From Symsagittifera roscoffensis (lineage: Eukaryota > Xenacoelomorpha > Acoela > Convolutidae): a stretch of DNA of 64,000 nucleotides. This document shows, piece by piece, positions 1 to 10,655 of the stretch. The translations under genes and the position numbers were made by a program. Within the stretch, counting starts at the first letter, position 1; each line of letters opens with the position of its first letter. The stretch spans positions 3,212,485 to 3,276,484 of the forward strand of contig NC_087066.1 in NCBI RefSeq assembly GCF_963678635.1, in the 5' to 3' direction. The notes beneath the pieces are model-generated. The model saw nothing but the letters and a program-made list of their open reading frames with translations. It searched no databases and was not told the origin of the DNA.

Positions 1-1019
1 AAAATGAAAAATGGATCTATTCCATAGTGCCGTCGGATAGTAGAATCGTGAAGAAAATTGAACACCCAGAAGTTTTGAATTTAAAATTAATCGAAGCAAA
101 CATTGAAAGAGACCCAATTATGAAGACCATCCGAGACAACATCAGAGACAGGAACCCACGAGCAAAGGAGATTATTACAAAATTAGGACAATACTACGCC
201 CAGCATTACAACGATTTCGCAGTAAGGGAGAATTGCCTGTGGATGGACGGCCGGTTAGCGATACCGAAGGACCTATCATCAGCAATTCTAAATCGTCTCC
301 ATTATAACCATCATGGGAGGGATAAGATGTTCGCGGCGGCAAAGGACGTGTGGATTCCTCTTATGCACCGAAATATCGCGACCACAGCCAAATACTGCAA
401 AAGTTGTGTAGAAGCAGGTAAAAACCTTAAACCAGACATTCCCAAAAATGATATGGGGGAAACGTACAATCCTAAGGAACCAAATGATTTGGTCCAATTA
501 GACTTCTGGGGTCCAGTAAACTATGTTAGGGGTCGAAAAAAATATGTACTTGTAGCAGTAGATACTTTCTCGCATTGGCCGTCAGCGTATGTTTGTTCAA
601 GCAACAAATCAAAAAGTGTATTGAAATTCCTAAGGAAGTACATAAATACTCATGGACACCCAAGGAAATTGCACATGGATCAAGCCACGGGGTTTTTCTC
701 TAACGAAATACAAAACTTCTGTAACTACGAAGGTATTGAACTTATTAAATCTCCGGTTAGGGACCATCGTGCAACAGGAATGGTTGAACGGACTTTTGGG
801 TCGATAAAAAATTACGTGTTGACTTATCTCCAGGAAAATAAGAACTACAAGTTTGGGGAGATGATCTCCCGTGCGCTTAGTGCATTACGTTTCGTGCCAC
901 ACTCTAAAACTAAACTAACGCCATTCGAAGCATACCATGGTCGAGAAGCTAATACGGCACTGCGAAACTTAACGAAAAGGCCGTCATTAAAAAAACCTAA
1001 ATTGGAACAATGTCGTTAA
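1..1019 (+). pseudogene. Ty3/gypsy retroelement pol fragment: integrase (partial, 5' end outside window)
   Basis: The frame is open to the left window edge, so this is the 3' part of a longer pol reading frame. Numbering residues from base 27, the order is an H2C2 zinc-binding module (HYNHH near residue 90, then CKSC) followed by the DDE integrase core. The catalytic residues are D159 (in LDFWGP), D218 (in HMDQATG) and E254 (in GMVERTF). D218 and E254 are separated by exactly 35 residues, the D,D(35)E spacing of retroviral and Ty3 integrases. The protein joins element cDNA to host DNA in the nucleus. The frame ends at 1017-1019, but coding sequence continues in the next frame, so that stop is probably caused by a frameshift. 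The family is distinct from elements A, B and C in this window. Confidence 0.9.
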
Positions 1020-1824
1020 TCAAAAGTTATCTTGTTTAGACAAGGCGGGAAACCTCCCAGATGTTGAACTTACCTTAGATTGGGAGAAGAGAAGTGACTT
1101 AGTGTTCGCCCCCCAAAATAGGAAAGCTCCAATCATGTTGGACGATGACGAGGTAGCGGATCCCATGGCTCCGGAAGTTGTGAACCCCAAGGAACCAGGC
1201 CCACCCAAGACCCCAACATGGCTGAAAAGGCATAAAGCAAGTTCTACGACGGTGTATCAAAGGACCGGGAAGACGGATCCAAAGGACCCAAGGAGGTATA
1301 AACGTTTGCCATTAAAAATTGACAAAATGACTGAACATACGGTGCAAATGAAAAAAGGGTCGTTACTAAGGCGGAGTGGTGTGTCTTTTAGATCAGCGGC
1401 TGAAGAAGGCCTAATTGGGAATAAAAGCGAGGAGTGCATCCCTGGACCAAGTAGGAACGTGACCAGTACACCAGCCTCAAGCGATTCGAACAAATATAAA
1501 CGAAAAGCGGAAAAGGACCGGGCCGCAATGGAAAATGCAAGAAAAGCAACAAAGCAACGAATAGTGGAATACTCGGCGGACGAGAGCGAAGACGACGACG
1601 ACGAATACGACAGTGAGTGGGAAATCGGCCGAAGGGAACCTACCCTAGGTGCGACGAACGAAGGACAGGATGTACCGTCGGTTAGTGTGAACTCACCACG
1701 ACCCGTCGGTGGAAGACGCAATAAAAATCAGCACGAAGCGGCGACGCGAAAATCAACACGGCAGAGACGCGGAGTAGACAAAATGGGGGGGGGGGTTATG
1801 ATCCACCGCATAGAACATAAATGA
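1020..1824 (+). pseudogene. Frameshifted C-terminal tail of the same pol (acidic/basic, low complexity)
   Basis: The frame ending at 1824 has no stop back to about 1009. It therefore overlaps the end of the integrase frame and looks like its continuation after a single-base frameshift near 1000-1017. The first part (ELTLDW, DLVFAPQNRKAP) resembles the linker after an integrase core. The rest is hydrophilic, with basic stretches and an acidic run around 1575-1620 (ESEDDDDEYDSEWE). I recognise no domain. It could be an integrase C-terminal extension or a separate small 3' ORF. The last codons overlap a run of 11 G that I read as the polypurine tract, which would put the stop inside the LTR. Confidence 0.55.
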
Positions 1825-2215
1825 TGGAATCGACAAAACGATAAAAGAAGAAAAGTAACCTTAAGAGAGGTTTGGCGGGTGAGAAAACTCAACAAAACTA
1901 AAAACTCAACTAGTACATTTATATAATACAATACAGTAACATAAAGTTGATAAATTTTATCTACGCTAAAATTTATTTGTGGTTGCCCGAATGATATAGG
2001 GACCAGTTTTGAGTTTATGTAAGTGCTATCAATTCTTCTAGATAGACACCAGTTTGAGTTTATGTAAGTGCTATCAATTCTTCTTTCTGTCTGGGGACCT
2101 GCTGTCTTGACCTTGCGATCTCTAATGTCCGATGGGATCTGAAATAAAAGAGTGCAGTAAGATTTCGATTTGATGCCTAACAGTTTGTCTACAATACAAC
2201 TTATTAACAACCTTT
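1777..2215 (+). repeat. Candidate polypurine tract and 3' LTR region of the 5'-edge retroelement
   Basis: A purine run (GACAAAAT followed by 11 G, 1785-1795) lies at the end of the coding region, where a Ty3-type polypurine tract is expected. Downstream are an AATAAA at 2143-2148 and an imperfect tandem duplication of about 37 bp (2002-2039 and 2048-2084). No second LTR copy is available, so the LTR ends are unknown. Confidence 0.35.
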
Positions 2216-2746
2216 TTGAATTTCCAAACTTACGACTTTAACAGTTCAACGTTCTGGTAAAGATGTGCTTCAAACTTTTCCTTCTAGGCTACCGTCGATG
2301 TTTTTTTTTAGCTAAATACCCTAAAGTATTCATATCTGACTTGGGCGTTGGAAAACCTCAAACAATTACAAGAACCATGAAAACCAAGTACAGATTAAAC
2401 CCAAGAATCATTACGGGGCCAAACTGTGCATTTTTTGAACTGCAAGCGAATTCCGCACTAGGCCGAAAACAGCTTTGTTCCGGATTCCAGGACATTGATA
2501 TTTTTCCTTGATATTCTCTGCTCTTTTGGATTCCACGAATAGCTCAAAGTTGCTCCAAAACAGCCAGTTTTGCAGATCTGCAACAAAGTTTTCAGAATCT
2601 GCAGCAATTTGTGGAATCTACGCGTAATTTGTGGAATTCTTGCTTTTAAATTGCGCTTTTGCTAGATTCTAATTCCAGCTACAAACTTAAAATGTTCATG
2701 CAGGAACTGGTTTAATGCAATATATAAAAAAAGTTACGGAGGTAAC
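2216..2746. other. No gene recognised
   Basis: AT-rich sequence with a short open stretch at 2263-2511 that has no recognisable motif. Words such as GGAATCTACG near 2610 resemble the GCGGAATCCGC repeat family that recurs in the window. Confidence 0.3.
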
Positions 2747-2880
2747 TTAAATTTGCGGAATCCGCTTAGACAATGCAAAATCAGCCACTTCTTGGAAATC
2801 AGTTTAAATTTGCGGAATCCGCTTAGACAATGCAAAATCAGCCACTTCTTGGAAATCAGCTTAAATTTATGGAATCCGGA
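2747..2880. repeat. 57-bp tandem repeat (2 full copies plus a partial third)
   Basis: Units start at 2747, 2804 and 2861 with TTAAATTTGCGGAATCCGC. The first two are nearly identical over 57 bp and the third diverges after about 20 bp. The self-complementary core GCGGAATCCGC is shared with repeats at 57.9-59.6 kb. The 57-bp period equals 19 codons, which gives a spurious repetitive ORF on both strands. Confidence 0.85.
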
Positions 2881-2984
2881 ACAACTAGCTATATTTGCTT
2901 GTTTCGGAACCCTCGACAAAAAAATGTGTTGGCAAAAATTACGCTACAGGTTAATGGAATCCACCTGCATTTTGGAACATGAAC

Positions 2985-3070
2985 ATGTTTAAAGACTTGT
3001 CTTTGGGTTCCAGTGATCTGCAGACACCAAACTGTGCGTCTATCGAGTGCACGGTTTGGCCTCGTAATTA
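2985..3070. repeat. Dispersed inverted-repeat element end (CCAAACTGTGC hairpin)
   Basis: CCAAACTGTGC and GCACGGTTTGG flank a short loop at 3028-3060. The adjacent GTTCCAGTGATCTGCAG is the reverse complement of sequence at 6404-6450 and resembles 11790-11830. Related junctions lie at 6730-6760, 12120-12150, 57720-57780 and 63205-63250. I read these as ends of one dispersed nonautonomous element family. Confidence 0.5.
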
Positions 3071-3841
3071 TTCTCCTTGACGTCTACAAAACAAATGTCA
3101 AGGACAGGACAGCGCTTAAGACTGCAGCATACAATAATAATGCTGAAATTAGAGAAACTTTTTTACTAGGTGGCAAACTCTTTGCGTTGTATGTGATTTT
3201 AGAGTAAATGAATGTAGCTCCTCAGACTCTTCAATAGGTTGCGATAGTTTTTGTTTTTGCTTTTTTTCCAGAAAATTTTTAATAAATTGTTCAGTCTCAA
3301 AGATAGTTTCGTTGTGGTTTTACTTTTATTTTTTTCTAATTCAGTGTATTTTCATTGTTAAATGGAAGGCAAATTCTTTCAAGTTTTTTTTTTCATTTTT
3401 CACCCAACTCTGTTGGCTAGTTAAATATGTTGCTTCTCCTCAAAAGATCATTCTTCTTCCTTAATTTTCAACTATAAAAATTAATTTTCAAAAATGTACT
3501 ATATTTTTTTTATTGGTAAACTATAACTATTCAGCTAATTTTGCGTCGGTCGGCAAATTGAAAACAGCCGAAAAATGGATGTGGGGGTGGCGATAATTCA
3601 TTTAGTCAATTTAGTGGGAGGGTTGAGATTTGGGTAAACTGACAATTAGATTTTTTTGGAGGTTTACACATTGGCTGATTCTCGGAAGTTGCGAATTTTT
3701 AAGATTTAAGCAAAGTGGAATATAGTTAAAGTTAGTTAAAATGAGTTTTTTTGTTTAATTAGTTAAAAATAGATGGCGTACTTCTGCCTTGTTTGTGTAA
3801 CATATCGCACCATTTTAATTGCGCCACAACTCAATTTTCAG
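3071..3841. other. No gene recognised; probable intron or intergenic
   Basis: AT-rich sequence with T runs and no coding signal I can support. It ends in the polypyrimidine tract and AG that precede the candidate exon at 3842. Confidence 0.3.
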
Positions 3842-4139
3842 TTGGTTAAACCAGGTCTTTACTTCAGATGACAGTAATACAACACCGGAAGCAAAAACAA
3901 CAGCAACGAAGCAAGTTCCGGATGAAAATTCCGAATCAAGTTCAGTAGATAAAAAAGATGTTTTCACCGCCACGATTCTTGATCTGGATGCAACTTCACA
4001 CATTCTCGAAGCATCGCATACATCTTCTGCTCGGACCCCAGCTGATGATCCTAAGCGAAGTATTTCGTCCAAACTCAGGAATACAAATTTCATAGTTTAT
4101 TGTTCTTTTCTTCTTATTGCTTACTCTCAACAAACTTGA
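3842..4139 (+). CDS. Candidate terminal exon: Ser/Thr-rich protein with hydrophobic C-terminus
   Basis: A good acceptor (CAATTTTCAG, ending at 3841) precedes an open frame of about 99 codons that ends at TGA 4137-4139. The acceptor leaves one base (T) to complete the upstream codon, then WLNQVFTSDD follows. The protein is rich in Ser, Thr, Asp and Lys. It ends in a hydrophobic segment (FIVYCSFLLIAY) only four residues before the stop, the arrangement of a GPI-attachment signal or a tail anchor. No upstream exon could be placed with confidence and no family is recognised. It could also be a chance open frame, but codon composition and length stand out from the surrounding AT-rich sequence. Confidence 0.35.
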
Positions 4140-4864
4140 AAACTGTAAAATAGTTCTTGTTAGTCTACGCCAGAATTAAAACTCTCGTTTTCTCTTTTCT
4201 TATCATTTTCACACGGAATGCGTATACTTTTTCTTAAGTTTACGCGGAACCCAAGTTGAGGTGGTCAAACTATGTATCCAACTATGAAAGTCCGCTTTTC
4301 AACCCAAATTTCCGGGTGGAACTCTACACAAGAAAATTCATACAATTTCACAAATGGAGCTAATGAAAAGACGCTTGTTATAAGTTTTCAAGCTATGAAA
4401 ACTGTATGACTCTAAATCAACAAAAACTTTGGAGACTAATCTATTTTGAAAAAAACTTTTATGAAATTGCGTAGTAAAACTTCTGATGAAGCAGAAACTG
4501 ACAAGCCACCTCAAAATTTCAGAACTGGTCGACTCATGTATTCACCGGGTTGATCGAAATTCTCAGAGGTTCGGGTTCTCAAAATTGTTACCCTAAAATA
4601 TTGGCATCAATTTGAATTTAAATAGGTTGAGTACAACTTTCAATTGACCCGGTTGAATACATGAGTCTAAAAATTAATCCAAACTTCTGCTCCAAATTTC
4701 ATTCAATAAATAGGAGTAATATCCTGCAACTCAACAGATAGTTTCAACAGTGCGAGATAGTTACCCGGGTTGAGGTGCTCGTTAACATGTTTTTACCTTT
4801 TGATTTTCAAAGTCGAGCACATGTCAGTGTTTGACCGATAAAGAATAGTCGAGACAGGGATTTA

Positions 4865-4975
4865 CTTCGAGCACGTTCGAAACACACGTCGAGCACGGTC
4901 GACAAATACGTTGAGCACGCTCGCGAACGGTTGAAACAAACCTCGAGCACGGTCGCAAAATACCGATTGTCTCGC
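4865..4975. repeat. Minisatellite of about 21 bp (CGAGCACGGTCGAAAC)
   Basis: GAGCACG recurs at 4869, 4890, 4912 and 4954, giving intervals of 21, 22 and 42. It is GC-richer than its surroundings and is repeated in unit B at 10520-10655 with different copy spacing. Confidence 0.7.
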
Positions 4976-5948
4976 GGTAATTCAAATAGAAAAATTTCAC
5001 ATTTTTTTAAACTCAAATTGCAAACCAGTATTTCCAAAGCTGGAAACAAATAGCTCAAAAATAAGTCAAATCTACACACGGCATTCGAATTCCAAATAAC
5101 TTTATTCTTTTCGTCCTGATAAAAAATCATCATAAAATGTTATCCAAAAAACATAACTTGTAGCGTTTAAAATTGGATAACTAATGTTGTTTCAAAGTCG
5201 AAACATACCCGAACTCCGAACGTAGTCTCACTGAATGTTCCGAACATAGTCTTATAAAATACCATATATATTTTCTAAAATTAATATTTTTTTCCAGTAG
5301 TGAGATAAAAAACTGAACAAAAACTAGAGCCTAGACATATTCGGCAATCATAGAACAAAAGCAACAAGAAAAAAGGACTAAAACCACAAAAAATGAAAAA
5401 AAATCAAAAAAAAAAAATTCAAATATTTTTTCAAAAATTTCGGCTAAAATTTTTTGATTTTGCGTAGTTTTAGATTCCCAAAATGTGCTTACAAACTCCA
5501 GAAACCTAATTATTATTGAGTAAAAGTTAAACAAAACTTAGTCTGCTTGCTAAAAATTAGACTAAAAATCAAGAGTTTTAAAAGGCTTTGCTCGAACCTA
5601 AGACTCACGACTAAAAGGGCTTTTAAATTACATGCCACTGGACCCAATCCGATGATCATTTCTGATACCTGAATTTGAGTGGAAAACAAAAGAAAAAAAT
5701 TAAAACACAATCGAATACAATGTTTCTCCCCATTTTTCAAATGGTCGGAACAATGATGAGCAGATATAAACAAGACTGTAAGTTTGTCTCCCGCGTTGAG
5801 ATTCAGGGCATATAAGCCAACTTTTGCCTCAAATTTTTGACAAGTCCAGACTTTCGCGACCTTTTTTTTCATCTACAGACTTCCGAGATCAAAAAGTTCC
5901 ACCGCGAATTATGCTCCCAAGATGATGGAGACAGCGCATAGTTTTATG

Positions 5949-6390
5949 GCGCATAGTTTTATGGTTGCAGTCGCGACCCCGGAAATGGCCGGCTCAACCC
6001 AACATGCAGGGACGCTTCTGGCAACACTATACTTTGCCAGTTCCAGTCTTTTGGGACCGATAACCATTGCCGAGATTTACCGACCAAATTGGATACGGCC
6101 AAATGTTAGCCCGTTGGATACGGCTTAATTTATAAGGGGACTAAATATTGCACCAAATCGGCGCATAGTTTTATGGTTGCAGTCGCGACCCGGAATTGGC
6201 CGGCTCAACCCAACATGTAGAGATGCTACTGGCACGACCATACTTTGCCAGTTCCAGACTTTTGCGATCGATAAGCATTGCCAAAATTTCCCGACCAAGA
6301 TGGACACGGTCAATTGTTAGCCCGATGGATACGGCTAAATTTTTCGGGGACTAAAAGTTGCACTAAATAGGCGCATAGTTTTATAGTTTT
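5949..6390. repeat. Tandem repeat of about 211 bp (2 copies plus start of a third)
   Basis: GCGCATAGTTTTAT starts units at 5949, 6161 and 6371. Each unit contains GGCCGGCTCAACCCAACATG and TTTGCCAGTTCCAG. Unit B has a single equivalent near 11556-11775, so copy number changed after the large duplication. Confidence 0.8.
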
Positions 6391-6843
6391 ATAAATTCAT
6401 AGTTTTGCAGATCACTGGAGTCCAGTTACATGTCTTTGAACATGTTCCAATATTACTTAAAAAACTTACTTAGATTATGCGCACAAATAACTGTTATTTT
6501 GTTGGCACATTAGTTTTGTCACAGTTTCCGCAATGAGCGAATATAGCAAGCTGTTCAGGATTCCGCAGCTCTAAGTGGTTCCACAAGTTGCAAGCTGTTT
6601 GTTGTGATTTGGCTATTTGTTCTTGGAATCCAGAACAGCAAAAAGTATAAAGAATACTAGCAATGTTGCAGATTCCACGACAAATTTGTTTTCAGCCTAA
6701 TGAGGAATCCACTTATAACTCACAAAATACGCAGTTTGGCCTCGTAACGTTTTTTTGGCTCTAAAACGCTTCTCATTTTTCTTAGAACTTTTTGATGGGT
6801 ATGTACCTTTGAGCATTAACTCCATCTGGATCGAATCATTCAG
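6391..6843. other. Repeat-derived sequence upstream of the candidate exon
   Basis: Contains another copy of the dispersed element around GCAGATCACTGGAGTCCAG (6403) and CAGTTTGGCCTCGTAA (6731). The same order occurs at 11780-12160. No coding signal. Confidence 0.4.
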
Positions 6844-7023
6844 GAGAGCATTTGACACAACTAAAGTATGATTCAACTACGGAGCTAAAATTAAATTCAT
6901 CATCTCATAAAAGAAACACTGAGATTGTCCGATTGAGTTTCAGAGAGTTGGGCCCAAATAACATTTTAGGAAGGCGCATCAGAAATGCCTCGAAATGGAA
7001 GATAGCACAGATCCCTGAATCAG
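6844..7023 (+). CDS. Candidate internal exon in duplication unit A (60 codons)
   Basis: An acceptor-like ATTCAG ends at 6843 and a strong donor CAG|GTAAGT lies at 7023/7024. The frame is open throughout: EHLTQLKYDS, then FRELGPNNIL and KWKIAQIPES near the donor. Two bases complete the first codon and one base is left at the end. The family is not recognised. The same segment is conserved at 12799-12976 in unit B but has an in-frame TAG there. It may be a real exon of a gene partly copied by the duplication, or an old repeat-borne fragment. Confidence 0.3.
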
Positions 7024-7219
7024 GTAAGTTTTTAGTTTCTGCCTATGGCTTGTGCTGACTAATTGGAAAAAATTAGACTGCCACAACTTTGCTTAGGCCA
7101 GATCTAGTTGAACGTCGGCATACTCGGTTAATCTCCAATAGAGAAAAGATCCCAATTAACGGTTAATGAAGATATGAACAAAGTATTTTTGAAGGACAAA
7201 TTAGTGGGAAACTAGTTGA

Positions 7220-8466
7220 CCCGCAACGGAGTTCCATAGATAATAATCGATTGTAATAGAAAAATGTTGTCTAAAATGTTGTCATTATAATCCAATATTG
7301 TGGCAAATTTAGACCACGAAATCGATTATTTTCTTATTATAAACGATTATTTTCGTAAAAACAAAATCAAATAAAATCGATACAATTTTTTTCTGCTAAA
7401 TCATTTGCAAAACTTGCAACATTTCTGCGTTACTCACGCCCTGCTCGCAATCTAAAAATAATCGAATTATCCCCCTCCCCACTTAGCCCCCATCCGAGTT
7501 TGCCCAAACCCCCTCCCCCACTCTCCTACGTTTATCCCTACGCCCACCCCCAGGTTTGCTAAAGTTTATCCCCCCCTCCAAGTTACAGTCCGCCCCCCAG
7601 TTTGTTTACCATTTTCAACGGGGACGGGGGAGGGAGTATACTCAGTTACACAATTTACCCTCCCCCCACATATTTTACACCCCCTCCCCACGTTCAGTAA
7701 ACAGGGGGGGTTTAAATTAAGTTGGGGGGATTAATTTGAGGATGGGTAAACTGTGGGGGGGGGGGGTAGTTCCCTCTCCAAAGTCAACCAACTACGAGTA
7801 AATAACCCCCGTAAAGAGGGCGAAAGGCGGTTGTGGTAAACCGGCAGGGAGGTGGGGGGGGGGGGATTGTACATCGGGAGGAAAACGTGGGTGGGGTCTA
7901 AACAGAGTAAAATGTAACATTTTATGAAATCTAATGAAGCAACTGCACTAAACAGGAAATGCGATACCTTTGAAAAAACTTGTAATTTTCATAACTAATT
8001 TCTATAAAAAATTCACCAGGCTCTTTTTCCTTTTCCCCCCAACTGCAAATTTTTACATGCAAATTTGTTGACCACATTGTTTGATTGTTACAAAAATTTA
8101 CATACAGACTAATAAGGCCACGACAAACATATTTTGTCTACATACTCATCCTCGTAAAACCTTTCGTTACACTAATGTATTGAAGCTCGTGTGAGGTGGG
8201 TGGGGGGTAAGAAAAAGAGCCATCCATTATAATTGATTATAACATATTTAAAGCGATTATATTGGCATAACAAATATAAGAAATATAATCCATTTTTAAT
8301 GGACTATAATTGATTATAATCGATTATAATGAATTAAGTTGATATAAAAAATAATAGCTTTTAATCCATTTTTAATCGATTATATTCGATTATTGTCAAA
8401 ATTTATTGAGACAGACCGCGAAAATTCAATTTAATCGATTATTATCTATGGAACTCCGGTGTGGGG
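7220..8466. mobile_element. Nonautonomous TIR element 1 (GATTATAATC family)
   Basis: The left end CCGCAACGGAGTTCCATAG continues as ATAATAATCGATT. The right end is its near-perfect reverse complement (ATCTATGGAACTCCGG then TGTGGGG). Internally there are many copies of the self-complementary decamer GATTATAATC, C- and G-homopolymer runs at 7470-7880, and no credible ORF. It was present before the tandem duplication, because the equivalent copy occupies 20458-21766. Confidence 0.8.
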
Positions 8467-8653
8467 AAATTTGTCAAAGTGAACATTTTGAGCGGTGGGT
8501 CCAATGCGAGAGCTGCATGTTCAGTAAAATTCTATTTGACGAATCATCAGCTAAATTGGCACAGTTTTTGATATCAGTTACTGTTTCCAATTTTCTAATT
8601 TAGCAAATCATAGTCGACCTGAAAACAAAAAGGCAACATTCTTCACGCGCTGA

Positions 8654-9748
8654 GCCGCACCGGAGTTTCATGGATAATAATCGATTATAATGGAACAAAG
8701 TTGTCTAAAATGTTGTCAATAAAATCCATTATTGTGGCAAATTCAAACCACGAAATCGATTTTTTTTTCGTAAAAACACAATCCATTTAAATCCATTATA
8801 ATGGATTATAATCCTTTTAAAACCCATTTTAATAGATTAAAATCCATTTAAAAACCATTATAATTGATTATAACGGATTATGTTCCATTCGTTTTTTTTG
8901 CAAAATCATTTGCAAAACTTGCAAACATTTCTGCGTTACTCACTGCCTACTCGCAATCTAAAACTTATCGAATTAACCTTCTCCAATGCCCCCCATCCGC
9001 ATTTGCCCAAGACCACTCACCCCACTCTCCTACGTTTATCCCAACGCCCAACCCTATGTTTGCTAAAATTTATCCCCAACTCACCCCAATTTACGGTCCC
9101 CACCAGTGTTTGCTTACCATTTTCAACGGGGACGGGGGAGGGCGTATACTCAGTTGTTCAGGTTATCCTCCCGCCCACCTTTTTTACACCCCTCCCCACG
9201 TTCAGTAAACGGGGAGGGGGTTTAAACTAAGTTGGGGGATTAATTTGAGGATGGGTAAACTCTACCAACTACCAAAAAATAACCCCCATAAGGGGGGGGG
9301 GGGGGCGAACGGTGGTTGTGGTAAATTGGAAGGGAGGTTGGGGGGATAAACGGGGTGGGGTTGTAAACAGGGAGGAAAACGGGGTGGGGGGGGGGGGGGG
9401 GTTAAACGGGAGGGGGATCTAAGCAGGATGTAATATTTTATGAAACCAACTAGTAATAAAGCAACTGCACAAAACAGGAAATGCGATAACTTTGAAAAAA
9501 CTTATAATTTTCATGACTAATTTCTCGAAAAAAAATCCATTATAATTGATTATAACCGATTACAAGCGATTATTTTGGCATAAAAAATATACGAAATATA
9601 TTCCATTTTTAATGGATTATATTGATATAAACAACCTTGGATTTTAATCCATTTTCATTCGATTGTAATCGATTATTATCGAAATTGTTTAAGACAGACC
9701 ACAAAAATTCAATATAATCGATTTCTATTCATGGAACTCCGATGCGGG
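8654..9748. mobile_element. Nonautonomous TIR element 2 (GATTATAATC family), unit A only
   Basis: The ends are CCGCACCGGAGTTTCATGG and CATGGAACTCCGATGCGGG, inverted copies of each other. In unit B the flanks are joined directly (TTCTTCACGCGC then TAAATCAT at 21941-21960), so the insertion is newer than the duplication and its empty site contains TA. The interior has the same C-rich block (8980-9200), G runs and GATTATAATC units as element 1. Open frames at 8864-9230 are only the C-rich block read through. Confidence 0.85.
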
Positions 9749-10519
9749 AAATCATTTGCAAAAGTTTTTGGTTTCCTGTTAATCTCTTGGCTCATTTGTG
9801 TGTTGCCAAGTCTCGCTTTTGATCCATATTTGGTAGCCTTGCAGGTTGAACAATCGATATACAGTTTTTTTGCTATAGTAAAACGATGACATCATTTCGC
9901 TGGTATTGTAATCAAACATACAAGCGTTAACAACCGAACTGATACATCTTTTTCAGTTTAAATTGATTACAATAGTGATTTCACTTCTGTATATCTCAGT
10001 CGTTATACCGTTTAAAGCTGGGACAAAACTATGACTCTAAATTAACAAAAACTTTAAAGACTAATTTATTTTGAAAATCTTTTTATGCAGGTTTGTAGTA
10101 TAACTTCAGATGAACCAGATATTGACGAGCCACCTCAAACGAGCCAGCCTTCTCAGATGTTGGTTTCTAAGAAGTTCGGGTTCTCAAAATTGATACCCTG
10201 AAGTAACGGGCATCAAATGAAATTAAATAGGTTGACTACAACTTTCGATTGACCCGGTTAAATAAATGAGTAAACCAGTCTAAAATTAATCCAAACTTCT
10301 GCTCAAATCTTCTTTGAAAAAAATTTTATTCATTGATATGGGATGTCAGTGCATGAGATAGAAATTCAATAAACAGGGTTAATACCCTGCAACTCAACAG
10401 ATAGTTTCAACAGTGCGAGATAGTTACCAGGGTTGAGGTGCTCGTTAAGATGTTTTTAACTTTTGATTTTCAAAATCGAGCACATGTCAGTGTTCGACCG
10501 AAAAAGAATAGTCGAGACC

Positions 10520-10655
10520 GGGGTTTACTTCGAGCACGGTCGAAATTTACCTCGAGCACGCTCGGGCACGGTCGACTCAAACATCGAGCGCGGTCGAAAC
10601 ATACCTCACGCACGGTTGAAACAAGCCTCAAGCACGGTCGCAATATACTGATTGT
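10520..10655. repeat. Minisatellite of about 21 bp, unit B copy
   Basis: Repeated CGAGCACGGTCGAAAC-type units, the counterpart of 4865-4975. Unit number and sequence differ between the two copies. Confidence 0.7.

Larger units (their letters stand above)
4380..9995 (+). repeat. Large tandem duplication, unit A
   Basis: From about 4390 (ATGACTCTAAATCAAC) to about 9990 this segment is collinear with 10020-22195. The shared order is the minisatellite, the 211-bp repeat region, the candidate exon, the C-run TIR element and a tail that ends near GATTTCACTTCTGTATATCTC. Unit A carries one TIR element (8654-9748) that unit B lacks. It lacks the LTR retrotransposon found in unit B. Confidence 0.85.

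Noticed and set aside
1257-1721. 154-codon frame antisense to the pol tail
   Set aside because: Shadow of the real + strand coding sequence. Ser/Leu-rich composition mirrors the acidic codons on the other strand.
5331-5872. Open frames on the - strand rich in Phe and Leu
   Set aside because: Caused by A/T runs on the + strand. No motif, and frame lost in unit B.
8864-9230. Two overlapping open frames of about 115 codons
   Set aside because: They read the C-rich block of TIR element 2 in different frames. Pro/His/Leu composition follows base composition and the element 3 copy breaks the frame.
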